Source: Paenibacillus faecalis
GTDB lineage: Bacteria > Bacillota > Bacilli > Paenibacillales > Paenibacillaceae
NCBI RefSeq assembly: GCF_900289175.1
Contig: NZ_LT985747.1
Coordinates: 4,242,269-4,306,268 of the forward strand
Direction: 5' to 3'
Length of the DNA stretch: 64,000 nucleotides
The position numbers and the translations under genes are program-made. Numbering within the stretch: position 1 is the stretch's first letter; each line of letters begins with the position of its first letter. Below are positions 34,201 to 42,624 of the stretch, one piece after another. Under the pieces are notes generated by a model, which saw nothing but the letters and a program-made list of their open reading frames with translations, had not been told where the DNA came from and did not search any database.

Positions 34201-36247
34201 CGTTGAGATGTACGATATCCGCTTCTGCAGATGCTGTCAGATTTTTGCTGACCAAAATATGATCTAGTACCTGCGAATTTCCGTCGTACGTGTACGTATA
34301 TTGCTCATGCTGCGGCAAAGTCTCAATCAGGTTGTCTAATTCATTTCCTTTTAATATCTGTGCTGTTTCTGAAAATTGAAAATCATTCAGGTCACCCAGA
34401 ACGACAACGTTAGCCTCAGGGTTTTGGGTCACAATATCTTTAACAAACCTGTTAACTACAGCTGCGATCTGATGACGCTGAGCCTCGCTTTCAAAAACAG
34501 GCGGCTGTGCGTTTCCAAAGGGACCCTGGTCCCCGGATTTCGAGTTAAAATGGTTGGCAACGACAATGACCTTCTCACCCTGAAAGTCAAACTGCGCTGC
34601 AAGAGGCTTACGGGATGCATCAAATACCGAGTTGGTCGGATCAATTCGCCCAGGATTGTATGTAAGCTGATCCTTATCAGCATCATAGGCAACCGCTTCA
34701 GTAGAAGAGCCCTTCTCACCGTTTACGCTTTCAGATAATTGTACTCGCTTCTCGTTATAGAGGAACCCCACCCGGATATTGGCACCTGGCGCTCCTCCGT
34801 CTTCGTTATTCACCGGATCAATATCGGTAAAACGGTAGATGGGCCCGCCTGCCTCTTGGATGGCATCAATAAGCACCTGGTAACTTTGGTCTGCCGCCGT
34901 GATGCCGTTATCCTGCCGGCCGTTATTATCCTGTACTTCCACCAGAGCAATGATATCCGGAGACTGAATATGATGAACAATCGATTCAGCCAGCTTGTTG
35001 ATTTTGTTAGACTGCACACCAGGATAAAAGTTCTCAATATTGTAAGTCGCGATGCTCAGCTGATCAGCATTCACTTCAATGGTCGACACCTCTTGTTCAA
35101 ACGAGCCACTCTCAATTTCAGGAAGATCATCCCAAGCAGGAATCACCTTGAAGTTTCCGCTGTTATAGCCGATCACACCTATTACATCATCTGCAAAAGC
35201 ATCCCCTGTGCTCACTTCTTTACCGGGATCTCCATAGGCGATCAGAAGTCGCTGGGGATTAAAATTCCCTTGCTCCTTCAATACGAGGCCGCCTGCAGGA
35301 GTAATCACATCGGCGTCAGTGTCATTCTCAACACGAGTAGGAATGTTAAACGTGCCGCCGCTCTTCCAGTACGGACTAATAATCGTTGGCTGTGGAAGTC
35401 TAACCAGCATTCCTTCCAAAGACTCGTAGAAATCAATGGCATCTTCATTCGGATCAAATTCGGTTAATCCGTCATTATCGATGATCGTTGCAGGAATAGG
35501 AAGCCCGCCCTTGCCTAGCGTCACCGGTTCTGGCATTTGCCCGGCACTTCCCTTATTTTCGTAAGCATGAAGTTCAATTTGGGTAGAAGTCAAATTTCTG
35601 CGGTTTCCTTCGTTATATTCAGCAACTTTCCCGGATACCGTTACAAGATCGCCCACGTTCGGCAGAGATACATTGGATTTTTGAGAAAAAACAAAGATAG
35701 CGTCCGAAGTATTCGGATTGGAGTCAGGACTCGGGTCCTGGATATAAAATCCTTTGATATTTCCGCTTGAAAACGTATATCCGTACTGCGTTACAACACC
35801 TTCGACATCCCTAACCGTCTGCCCTTGAAATGGTGAACGATGTGCCTCACCTTGAATATCGGCAATTTGCAGCAGCTCTACCGCTTCCGGAGTATCAGTT
35901 ACAGTAGATTCTTCTTCGGGCAAGGTTTGGGAAGCGCTTTCACCAGAAGGGTTCAACATATCTTGCGTTTCATCCTGCAGCCCGTCAGGGTCCGGACTTG
36001 CTGTTTCCTGATCCGAACCGTCCCCTGTTTTTTCCCCTGAACCATCACTTCCGATCATATCAGAAGGATCAGACACAGGATTCGCAGCATCAACAGCCCT
36101 ATTTTCTGATTCCACCATTTGACCAGTGGTCAAATCTTGCGGCGATGCAGCTGTGACAGAGCTAAAAGGAACGATGATACTCATGAGCATAACGATAGTC
36201 AGTAATATGCTCAGCTGCTTTCTGCGCTTATGTCGTCGAATACGCAT
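31265..36247 (-). CDS. SLH-anchored bifunctional nuclease/5'-nucleotidase, 1660 aa
   Basis: Large secreted surface enzyme. Signal peptide (residues 1-34), acidic linker to about 125, OB-fold domain about 130-240, endonuclease/exonuclease/phosphatase domain about 395-705 (NHFNSKSGD, VVLGDLNDFQ, RVSDHDPV), metallophosphatase of the 5'-nucleotidase type from about 709 (LTILHTNDTHANLD, FGNHEFDKG), 5'-nucleotidase C-terminal domain about 1000-1190, Pro/Glu-rich linker about 1220-1275, and three SLH repeats in the last 180 residues that bind secondary cell-wall polymer. Related to YhcR/ExeM-like enzymes. It should cut extracellular nucleic acid and strip phosphate to nucleosides, which the BMP transporter upstream could import. 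No ribosome site question: ATG follows GGAGTG. Confidence 0.92.
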   Translation of the reverse strand: MRIRRHKRRKQLSILLTIVMLMSIIVPFSSVTAASPQDLTTGQMVESENRAVDAANPVSDPSDMIGSDGSGEKTGDGSDQETASPDPDGLQDETQDMLNPSGESASQTLPEEESTVTDTPEAVELLQIADIQGEAHRSPFQGQTVRDVEGVVTQYGYTFSSGNIKGFYIQDPSPDSNPNTSDAIFVFSQKSNVSLPNVGDLVTVSGKVAEYNEGNRRNLTSTQIELHAYENKGSAGQMPEPVTLGKGGLPIPATIIDNDGLTEFDPNEDAIDFYESLEGMLVRLPQPTIISPYWKSGGTFNIPTRVENDTDADVITPAGGLVLKEQGNFNPQRLLIAYGDPGKEVSTGDAFADDVIGVIGYNSGNFKVIPAWDDLPEIESGSFEQEVSTIEVNADQLSIATYNIENFYPGVQSNKINKLAESIVHHIQSPDIIALVEVQDNNGRQDNGITAADQSYQVLIDAIQEAGGPIYRFTDIDPVNNEDGGAPGANIRVGFLYNEKRVQLSESVNGEKGSSTEAVAYDADKDQLTYNPGRIDPTNSVFDASRKPLAAQFDFQGEKVIVVANHFNSKSGDQGPFGNAQPPVFESEAQRHQIAAVVNRFVKDIVTQNPEANVVVLGDLNDFQFSETAQILKGNELDNLIETLPQHEQYTYTYDGNSQVLDHILVSKNLTASAEADIVHLNADFSPSKGRVSDHDPVVAQISLQPEAVDGFPLTILHTNDTHANLDTVSGPDNIARRVTAIKEERAKSVNPLLLDAGDVFSGSLYFNEYLGQADLEFMNLVQYDAMTFGNHEFDKGSEVLNAFIENAEFPFVSSNVNFSEDALLRDKFKEGVTRNPEDATIYPAIIMEVDGEQVGLIGLTTEDTANIASPGAVTFDNAVQKTKDTVSMLEQEGINKIIVVSHLGYDVELNLAKEVEGIDIIVGGHSHTKLDQAVVDRSDSEPKLIVQAGEKGQFLGKLEVVFDEAGTLQDWDSSLISVDEKDSNGEYVIQPDQEALEILNTKYKPGVQKLQETKVGTTEVKLNGVRDDVRTKETNLGNLIADGMLEAAQAAGTNAVIALQNGGGIRASIEAGTVTMGDIMTVLPFNNDLVTITLTGAEIKDAMENGVSKIPAADGRFPHIAGMRFFYDSTKPAGERVLRMDVKGKNGYEPIDLNQSYEVATNAFTAKGGDFYASLEKAYLEGRVNLLYLPDYEVFSDYVKKIGTITSKTSAVEGRITDLKGAPLPEGPNPEIPGEPEEPGTPETPNTPGSPSSVTPPEKPSNPGTTKPVEPGKIKVQVKTANGTAAGKVTGQAMKEALKQPSDGKITIEISSTEPFQSSSITIESEALTAWLNQTNAPTLVVNTPYGIYELSQDQIDLKALADELGSDLAKIELVINLAVNTNALEVAASKGYTALQAVEYTVTAQSGGKTTRPDRYDSYVKHSINIGKDTRLTDIAVIRLMGTEYIPVPFKVSGNRIDMYSQTSGTYLVIQHPVTFQDTAFHWSKADVESLAAKMIVTGRTEQSYAPDAPVTRAEFASLLIRALGLSGFANDQASSFKDIKPSDWYMNPVYAAVNAGIVKGYADGTFRPNQLITREEMAVMAYKALEYAGYKQSSRSQESFADASKIGRWAEEAVDVLNGLGILHGDRKQRFSPKSNATRGESAAVIHRMMENLTFVK

Positions 36248-36344
36248 TTTAAGCTTTCACTCCTTTATTCTATTTTTTTAGTAAGTCTTATATAAATATA
36301 TACCTGAAATGTTTTGGGAATTCTATTATTATATGAGATAATTG

Positions 36345-36397
36345 TAAAAAACCTCCGATAGACCCAGTGTAAATCTGAAAAGTCAATCGGAGGTTCT
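36345..36397 (-). terminator. Intrinsic terminator of the nucleoside transporter operon
   Basis: Ten-base arms AACCTCCGAT / ATCGGAGGTT (36350-36359, 36386-36395) with TTTTTTAC on the minus strand. Confidence 0.78.
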
Positions 36398-36446
36398 TGA
36401 TTTCATGCTGTTATCAGATCATTTATAGTTCATCCAGCTCATTTCA

Positions 36447-37400
36447 TCACCGTTGGCCTGAGTCAAACGGCTCCCCTACCGCTTTAGGCGCTTTCGAGGA
36501 CTTGGAGAAAATAACTAATGCAATCAGAGTGACCACATAAGGGAATACCTTAAGAATAACCGGTGGAAACACGGCAAGCGAAGGAATCACCTGAGACACA
36601 TTCGCTACAGTGCTGGCAAATCCGAAGAAAAATGTAGCAGCCAGAATTCCCATCGGTTTCCACTGACCAAATATCAGAGAGGCAAGAGCAAGAAAGCCCA
36701 AACCAGCAACATTACCGGTAAACTCTCCAGAATAGGTAAGAAGAATGATTGCTCCTCCAAGCCCGGCAAATGCACCTGAGACCATAACCCCAACATAGCG
36801 CATCAACCTCACCCGGATACCGGCAGCCTCTGCGGCATGTGGATGCTCCCCGCAGGACCGAAGACGCAAACCAAACGGCGTTTTGTATAGCAACAGCGTA
36901 CTGACCAATAACACGAGCAGAATAAACCACGTTGTAATATACGTCTTGGTAAAAAACAGTTCGCCGATAATCGGTATCGATGATAACCAAGGTACATCAA
37001 ACGATGAAAATCCCGAAGTAACCCGTATATTGCCGCTGCCTGTCATATTGCGAGCCAGGAAAACTGTCAAAGCGCCTGCAATCATGTTAATCGCCGTTCC
37101 GCTAATAATCTGATTGGCACTAAGATTAATGCTTGCAAAAGCATGCAGAAGGGAGAACAGTGCACTTGCAGCAGCCGCAGCTAGAAGCCCGACCCACAGC
37201 ACCCATTGAGAGCCCATATAATGTTCTTGTAACTTGGAGACGACAAAGGCTCCAATAAAAGAACCGACAATCATCATCCCTTCCAAACCTATATTCACGA
37301 CCCCGCTTCGTTCACTGAACAGAGCACCCAAGGCGGTAATTAAAAGCGGGATCGTGAAGACGATGGCATACGGAAATATTTGCTCAAGCGTTGTCCACAT
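36447..37400 (-). CDS. BMP-family nucleoside ABC transporter permease (NupQ/YufQ-like)
   Basis: 317 aa, eight to nine helices, branched-chain/ribose-type permease fold with SGVVNIGLEGMMIVGSF near residues 28-44 and a GEHPHAAEAAGIRV cytoplasmic loop near 185-200. This pattern belongs to the second permease of BMP-dependent nucleoside importers. Start MWTTLEQ has AGGAGG 9 bases upstream and overlaps the previous gene by 17 bases. In B. subtilis the order lipoprotein-ATPase-permease-permease is nupNOPQ, a guanosine importer, and the same order is seen here. Substrate assignment is by synteny only. Confidence 0.88.
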   Translation of the reverse strand: MWTTLEQIFPYAIVFTIPLLITALGALFSERSGVVNIGLEGMMIVGSFIGAFVVSKLQEHYMGSQWVLWVGLLAAAAASALFSLLHAFASINLSANQIISGTAINMIAGALTVFLARNMTGSGNIRVTSGFSSFDVPWLSSIPIIGELFFTKTYITTWFILLVLLVSTLLLYKTPFGLRLRSCGEHPHAAEAAGIRVRLMRYVGVMVSGAFAGLGGAIILLTYSGEFTGNVAGLGFLALASLIFGQWKPMGILAATFFFGFASTVANVSQVIPSLAVFPPVILKVFPYVVTLIALVIFSKSSKAPKAVGEPFDSGQR

Positions 37401-38460
37401 GTTCTCGTTCCTCCTGCTTTTTATTTGCCGCACGGCGCACCTTCAATTTCCGAATAAGACGTTCAATCAGGATGCTTGTTGCTGCAAAATAAATAATAAT
37501 CGCAATGATCGTATCAGCAATCTCCGGCGGAATTTCCGTCATGGCGTTCATAAATCCTCTGCCGGAATATAAAATTCCAAAAAACAGTGCCGACAGAAAT
37601 ACACCTAAAGGCGCGTTAGCACCGAGAAGCGCAACAGCAATGCCGTCAAAACCTTGTGTCGGCAAAATACCGATCTGAAGACTGGACGCGTTACCTGTGT
37701 ACTGGGCCGCACCTGCCAGACCCGCGATCCCGCCGGAAATAAACATTGACAGAACAATGCTGCGTTTCACCGCAATGCCTGCATATTCTGCAGAGTGGCG
37801 GTTAAAACCGACCGCCTTCAGCTCGTAACCAAGTGTCGTTTTGTTAATCAGGAAAGCTACGATCAAAGCGGTTGCAATAGCGATAAAGAAGCCTAAATTA
37901 ATATAAGAACCTTGGAACAAGTTACTGAGCCAGCTCTCATGCAGCGTCGCTTCTGGCGCGAGCTGCCGTGATTCCGTCTCCAGGTTCTCTCCTTTGAAAT
38001 AAGCAGGAACTACATAATAAACCGTCCAAAAGGCGATCCAGTTCATCATGATGGTGGAAACGACTTCATGCACATTGTAACGTGCTTTCAAAAGTCCCGG
38101 AATAACCGCCCATAACGCACCGCCGATAAACCCGGCCAGTACGATAGTAGGGAGCAGTATTCCACGCGGAAGATCAAACGTCAGCCCGACGGCCGTCGCA
38201 CAAAAGCCGCCAAACAGCATCTGTCCAGCTGCCCCGATGTTAAACAATCCCGTTCGGAATGCGAATGCAACCGACAAGCCAGTCAAAACCAGCGGGGTTG
38301 CTGTTGCTAATGTATTCCCGATCCGCTCCGGATTTTTCAGAGCCCCTTGAAAAAGGTACATATAGCCCTCTACCGGGTTATGACCGGTCAGCATCATAAG
38401 CAGTGCTCCAGCGATGAGTCCGAACAGGACGGCAAGCAGCGATTTCACACTGTTATTCAT
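37384..38460 (-). CDS. BMP-family nucleoside ABC transporter permease (NupP/YufP-like)
   Basis: 358 aa membrane protein. TGLSVAFAFRTGLFNIGAAGQ (cytoplasmic/transmembrane hallmark, residues 58-78) and an ELKAVGFNRHSAEYAGIAVK loop are typical of this permease group. The long extracytoplasmic loop around 155-185 is usual for NupP. Its ATG overlaps the ATPase gene stop by 4 bases (ATGA), with GAGGAGGG upstream. It forms the channel with the NupQ-like protein. Confidence 0.88.
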   Translation of the reverse strand: MNNSVKSLLAVLFGLIAGALLMMLTGHNPVEGYMYLFQGALKNPERIGNTLATATPLVLTGLSVAFAFRTGLFNIGAAGQMLFGGFCATAVGLTFDLPRGILLPTIVLAGFIGGALWAVIPGLLKARYNVHEVVSTIMMNWIAFWTVYYVVPAYFKGENLETESRQLAPEATLHESWLSNLFQGSYINLGFFIAIATALIVAFLINKTTLGYELKAVGFNRHSAEYAGIAVKRSIVLSMFISGGIAGLAGAAQYTGNASSLQIGILPTQGFDGIAVALLGANAPLGVFLSALFFGILYSGRGFMNAMTEIPPEIADTIIAIIIYFAATSILIERLIRKLKVRRAANKKQEEREHVDNA

Positions 38461-39986
38461 GTTGTGCCCTCCTCTTTTTGATACCCGGCCATCATCAATC
38501 CGAGCTCTCTCTCATTCGTTTCGGAGGTATTAACAACACCGACCAGCTCCCCGTTATTGATAACGGCAATACGGTCCGACAGGTTCAACACTTCTTCCAG
38601 CTCCAAAGACACCAGAAGGACGGCTTTTCCCTTGTCCCGCTGTTCAATCAGACGCTTATGGATGTATTCGATGGAGCCAACATCCAACCCCCGTGTCGGC
38701 TGAACGGCAATGAGCAAATCCGGGTCACGCTCCACCTCCCGGCCGATAATCGCCTTCTGTTGGTTACCTCCGGACATCGAGCGCACAATAGAACGAGGCC
38801 CTGATCCTGCCCGAACATCAAAGCTCTCGATAATATGATCGGCATGTTTGCGAATCGCCTCCGGCTGAAGCAGCCCTTTTTTGGAAAAGGGAGGACGGTT
38901 ATATACTTCAAGAATCAAGTTTTCCTCAACCGTGTAATCCAGCACAAGCCCTCTTTTTTGCCGATCTTCTGGAATATGACCGATCCCGCTCTCATTCCGC
39001 TCACGAACGGATAATCCATTCAATGCTTTTCCATTCAAGTTCACGGTGCCGCTTTCCGCCTGGCGAAGACCTGTAATCGCTTCCACCAATTCGGATTGAC
39101 CATTTCCGTCCACACCCGCAATACCTAAAATTTCGCCAGCATGCAGATCAAGGGTGAAGTTTTTAAGCGCGTCGACTTTTTTATTGTTCTTAACGGTAAG
39201 CGATTGAATTTCAAGAACCGTTCTGCCTGGCTGACTTTCCTGTTTATCCACCTTAAAAGAAACGCTCCGCCCCACCATCATCTCAGCCATAGTCTCACGG
39301 CTCGTTTCCTCCACATTGACTGTTCCGATCGTTTTTCCCCGGCGAATGACGGTGCATCGGTCCGCTACCGCTTTAATTTCTTTCAATTTATGCGTAATCA
39401 AAATAATCGACTTTCCTTCTTTGACAAGATTCCTCATAATGGCCTGCAAATCTTCAATTTCCTGTGGTGTTAATACAGCGGTCGGCTCGTCAAATATGAG
39501 AACCTCTGCGTTGCGGTAGAGCATCTTCAGAATCTCTACCCGCTGCTGCATGCCAACTGAAATATCCTCTACTTTGGAATAAGGATCGACATTTAACCCA
39601 TATCTTTTGGACAAGGATTCCACTTGTTTAGCAGCGGTTTTCACATCTAGTCCGAAGAGCCATTTGCGCGTCTCGCTACCAAGAATGATATTCTCAGTGA
39701 CCGTAAACGGCTCAACCAATTTAAAATGCTGGTGTACCATTCCGATTCCAAGCTTGTTCGCTACGTTCGGATTGGTGATCCGAACTTCCTTGCCGTTTAC
39801 CCGGATCGTCCCGCGATCGGGCTGATACATACCGAACAGGATACTCATCAGGGTTGACTTACCTGCCCCGTTTTCGCCAAGAAGGGCATGGATTTCGCCC
39901 TTTTTCAGTCTGAGCGTAATGTCGTCATTAGCCACGACTCCTGGAAATTCCTTGCGGATGCCCACCATCTCGACAACATAGTCCAT
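38457..39986 (-). CDS. Nucleoside ABC transporter ATP-binding protein, two ABC domains (NupO/YufO-like)
   Basis: 509 aa with tandem ABC modules, as in sugar/nucleoside importers of the RbsA class. First module: Walker A GENGAGKSTL near residue 37-46, signature SVGMQQR, Walker B VLIFDEPTAVL. Second module: GVDGNGQSEL in place of a full Walker A, signature SGGNQQK, and LLIAVQPTRGLD. The degenerate second site is normal for the class. It couples ATP hydrolysis to the two permeases, which follow with a 4-base overlap. Separated from the binding-protein gene by an internal terminator. Confidence 0.9.
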   Translation of the reverse strand: MDYVVEMVGIRKEFPGVVANDDITLRLKKGEIHALLGENGAGKSTLMSILFGMYQPDRGTIRVNGKEVRITNPNVANKLGIGMVHQHFKLVEPFTVTENIILGSETRKWLFGLDVKTAAKQVESLSKRYGLNVDPYSKVEDISVGMQQRVEILKMLYRNAEVLIFDEPTAVLTPQEIEDLQAIMRNLVKEGKSIILITHKLKEIKAVADRCTVIRRGKTIGTVNVEETSRETMAEMMVGRSVSFKVDKQESQPGRTVLEIQSLTVKNNKKVDALKNFTLDLHAGEILGIAGVDGNGQSELVEAITGLRQAESGTVNLNGKALNGLSVRERNESGIGHIPEDRQKRGLVLDYTVEENLILEVYNRPPFSKKGLLQPEAIRKHADHIIESFDVRAGSGPRSIVRSMSGGNQQKAIIGREVERDPDLLIAVQPTRGLDVGSIEYIHKRLIEQRDKGKAVLLVSLELEEVLNLSDRIAVINNGELVGVVNTSETNERELGLMMAGYQKEEGTT

Positions 39987-40071
39987 GGTTTAGGGTCCTC
40001 ACTTTCTATTTTGTAGAAACCATCTGTGTCTGCGAATCTTTAATTAAGTACTTCCTACTTTTCATATTTTT

Positions 40072-40101
40072 AAAAAAAGACGGAAGAATCCGTCTTTTTA
40101 A
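40072..40101 (-). terminator. Internal terminator between binding protein and ATPase genes
   Basis: Perfect 11-bp arms AAAAAGACGGA / TCCGTCTTTTT (40074-40084, 40089-40099) with a 4-base loop and T run on the minus strand. It likely makes the binding protein more abundant than the rest of the transporter. Confidence 0.82.
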
Positions 40102-40150
40102 AGCGGTATTGCTGCCTGATCAATATATCAATCGATGTTCACAGCTTGAT

Positions 40151-41260
40151 TTATTCAATCCATTCCCCTTGTTCTTCGGCTACTTCAATTTCCCCGGCTT
40201 TGATTTTGTTAAATACATCGTCCACTTGCTTCAGCACATCTTCACTCAAGTTTGGATTACTTTCCGGCAAGCCGACACCGTTATTCTTGGCATCCAGTAT
40301 GACCGTCTCCCCGCCTGGAAACTTGCCTTCTGTTTCAGCCTTGATCATGTCATAAGCAGCCTGATCAATCTTCTTCACAGCCGAAGTCAGGACAACCGAT
40401 TTATCCCCCTCATAAATACCGTCCTTGTGCTGGTCTACGTCAACACCGACAATCCATACATCGTCCCCGTTCTTCACACGGTTCTTGGCTTCGTTAATCG
40501 CACCGACACCAACCCCGCCCGCAGCTGCAAAAATAACATTGACCCCGCGATCAAACATCTGCGCTGCCAGCTGTCCGCCTGCCGCTACGTCTTTAAAAGT
40601 TCCCTGATACACCACATTTTCTTTATTAATGGTCACATTCGTACCCAGGTTCTTGTTGGCATAGTCCACACCTTGCTGGAAGCCCCAATTAAACTTCTGT
40701 ACAGGAGGAATTTTCATGCCCCCGATGAAGCCCGCTTGACCTTCCTTCATGTGAAGGGCAGAGGCAACACCAGCAAGAAAGCCCGCTTCATGCTCGGCGA
40801 AATAAATCGCAACGCTATTATCCTTTAATTCCGCTTCGGCATCAGGTGTAGAGCGTGGTGCGCCATCGATGATGACAAATTTCGCATCCGTGTATTTATC
40901 CTGTGCCTTAAAAATAGCTGTCTCAAATTTAAACCCTGGTGCTACGATAAATTTAAATCCGGCGTCGTACAGGTTCCCGATTTCCTTCAAATAATCAGCT
41001 TCTGTTTCTCCAGCCGGCTTCAAGTATTTATAGTCCATGTTGAATTCTTTGTTAGCCTTTAAGATCCCTTCATAAGAACCTTGGTTGAAGGACTTGTCAT
41101 CAATAGATCCCGTATCCGTGACCATGCCCACTTTAAAGTTCGGTTTAGCCGCGCTATCGCCAGTACCGGAGCTTGACTCTGAAGCCGATTTCTCGCCGCA
41201 ACCCACCAGCATGGTGACAGATAACAACAAACTAATGAATGATATGACCCCTTTTTTCAT
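40151..41260 (-). CDS. BMP-family nucleoside-binding lipoprotein (NupN/YufN-like)
   Basis: 369 aa. Signal peptide with lipobox MLVGC, lipidated Cys21. BMP (PnrA/Med) family features: KVGMVTDTGSIDDKSFNQGSYEG near residue 44-66, KFIVAPGFKFE, AGFIGGMKIPPVQKF, VIFAAAGGVGVGAI and a C-terminal acidic tail. BMP proteins bind purine nucleosides. GGGAGGG lies 9 bases before the ATG. It is the first gene of the transporter unit, driven by a good sigma-A promoter. Its position beside the nuclease/nucleotidase gene supports nucleoside uptake. Confidence 0.92.
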   Translation of the reverse strand: MKKGVISFISLLLSVTMLVGCGEKSASESSSGTGDSAAKPNFKVGMVTDTGSIDDKSFNQGSYEGILKANKEFNMDYKYLKPAGETEADYLKEIGNLYDAGFKFIVAPGFKFETAIFKAQDKYTDAKFVIIDGAPRSTPDAEAELKDNSVAIYFAEHEAGFLAGVASALHMKEGQAGFIGGMKIPPVQKFNWGFQQGVDYANKNLGTNVTINKENVVYQGTFKDVAAGGQLAAQMFDRGVNVIFAAAGGVGVGAINEAKNRVKNGDDVWIVGVDVDQHKDGIYEGDKSVVLTSAVKKIDQAAYDMIKAETEGKFPGGETVILDAKNNGVGLPESNPNLSEDVLKQVDDVFNKIKAGEIEVAEEQGEWIE

Positions 41261-41309
41261 TTAGGATAACCCTCCCAGATTTATATGCACAAATATTCGT
41301 GCTACTTAC

Positions 41310-41338
41310 AATATATTAAGAAAATAGAGCGTTTTCAA
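41310..41338 (-). promoter_or_regulatory. Sigma-A promoter of the nucleoside transporter operon
   Basis: Minus strand: TTGAAA (41333-41338), 17-base spacer, TATATT (41310-41315), about 50 bases before the start codon. No purine riboswitch fold was recognised between promoter and start; the leader is short. Confidence 0.6.
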
Positions 41339-41459
41339 CATATTTTTTGGAATATATGGGTCAATTGCAACTGTAACGCGGTGAAAGGATCAAGCCTTTT
41401 GCAGTTTGGTTTTCAGCTCATTTGCTCCGAAAATGATCAATAAAAGTCAGGATATCCCA

Positions 41460-41506
41460 AGCCAAAAAAGGGCCTATCCTAAAGCAGAACAAGCCGCTTT
41501 TAGGAC
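41460..41506 (-). terminator. Intrinsic terminator of the pspA-ydjGHI operon
   Basis: Arms TCCTAAAGC and GCTTTTAGGA (41477-41485, 41496-41505, one bulge) plus GGCCCTTTTTTGGC on the minus strand. It lies about 65 bases after the ydjI-like stop. The remainder of 41339-41460 shows nothing recognisable. Confidence 0.65.
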
Positions 41507-41568
41507 AACCCCTACCGGTTCTCATATCAATTATATTTCGCGCTTTATGAAGGATTATAGTTTAAAAA

Positions 41569-42555
41569 TCAGCCCAGCTTTTGGCCACAATTTGGACAGA
41601 AGTTGGCTCCTTCGTTTTTCGTACCGCAGTTTGGGCAAAAATTAGGTTTTTTATTCCCTTCCTTTGAAGGGGTTGCAGCAGTAGGCCGATTTTCAGCCGG
41701 AGGCTGCTGATTTTGGTTTAGATTTTTCATCATCTCATTGGCGATGTTCATTCCCATCATCATGCCCGTCATATCGGATGCAGCACCGCCGCCTTTCACA
41801 TGACCAGATGCAATACCGTCTGTCATCGTAACCTGCTGATATCTTTGCAGATTACCGATCATTTCATGGGAAGCCGTCTTCGTAATCATATCCTGAATCT
41901 CTTTAGGGTAATTGAAACTCATCACTTGAAAACCTGTAATCGTGATACCGCTGTCCATCATTTCCATATCAAGATCTTCGCGAATACCATTAGCAATATC
42001 ATAAGCATTCGCTTGCAGATTAAACATGTCTTTCCCTTCTCTGCTGATCCATTTCATTAACAACTGATCGAGTACCGAAGTGATCCGGATTTTGACATCC
42101 TCGACCAAATAACTGTCTTTCACCCCGGCAATCTTATCGATCAGCATAACGTAATCATTCACTTTAAAATGAAACGTGCCGTTCGCGCGAACAGGCATGC
42201 CGCCCGGGAGCTGAGGCACCCGGATCAGAACGGGATTTTGTGTTCCCCATCTAACGGTAAATTCCTTCGTGTTGACGAACAGAACTTCCACCCGCATCCC
42301 GCTGTTAAAGCCGAACTTGAATCCTTTTAAAGTAGATAAAAAAGGAATGATCTCTGAATCAATGTTATATGCCCCTTCATCCTGAAAAATCCCCTCGATC
42401 TTACCATTATTGATGAAAATAGCGTCCTGACCGGCTCGAATAATCAGCTTGCTTCCTTTTTTAATTTCCTGATTGCTCCATTTCCAAAAAATCATATCAT
42501 CTCTAAACTCTTCCCATTCCACAACGTTTGAAAATTGATTTCTGAAAAAGCCCAT
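41569..42555 (-). CDS. ydjI: SPFH-domain protein with C-terminal zinc ribbon (YdjI-like)
   Basis: 328 aa. N-terminal virion-core/SPFH (band 7-like) domain (about residues 20-230, with LIIRAGQDAIFINNGKIEG), then a Met/Asn/Gln-rich linker, and a C-terminal ribbon FCPNCGTKNEGANFCPNCG. In B. subtilis YdjI with YdjG and YdjH recruits PspA to the membrane. GGAAGGGG precedes the ATG. Last gene of the operon, 69 bases after the ydjH-like gene. The zinc ribbon may dock to the partner proteins, which is inference. Confidence 0.88.
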   Translation of the reverse strand: MGFFRNQFSNVVEWEEFRDDMIFWKWSNQEIKKGSKLIIRAGQDAIFINNGKIEGIFQDEGAYNIDSEIIPFLSTLKGFKFGFNSGMRVEVLFVNTKEFTVRWGTQNPVLIRVPQLPGGMPVRANGTFHFKVNDYVMLIDKIAGVKDSYLVEDVKIRITSVLDQLLMKWISREGKDMFNLQANAYDIANGIREDLDMEMMDSGITITGFQVMSFNYPKEIQDMITKTASHEMIGNLQRYQQVTMTDGIASGHVKGGGAASDMTGMMMGMNIANEMMKNLNQNQQPPAENRPTAATPSKEGNKKPNFCPNCGTKNEGANFCPNCGQKLG

Positions 42556-42624
42556 TGTTATTCCCCTTCCTTTCCCTTTGAACGATAAAGCAGTTTTAGC
42601 TTCACTCAGGACATCGTTTGTTAA

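Noticed and set aside
34739..35467. Plus-strand 242-aa frame opposite the same surface protein
   Set aside because: Shadow of the nuclease domain coding strand; no motif of its own.
41261..41309. Purine riboswitch in the leader of the nucleoside transporter operon
   Set aside because: The leader from the likely promoter is only about 50 bases and shows no conserved three-way junction.
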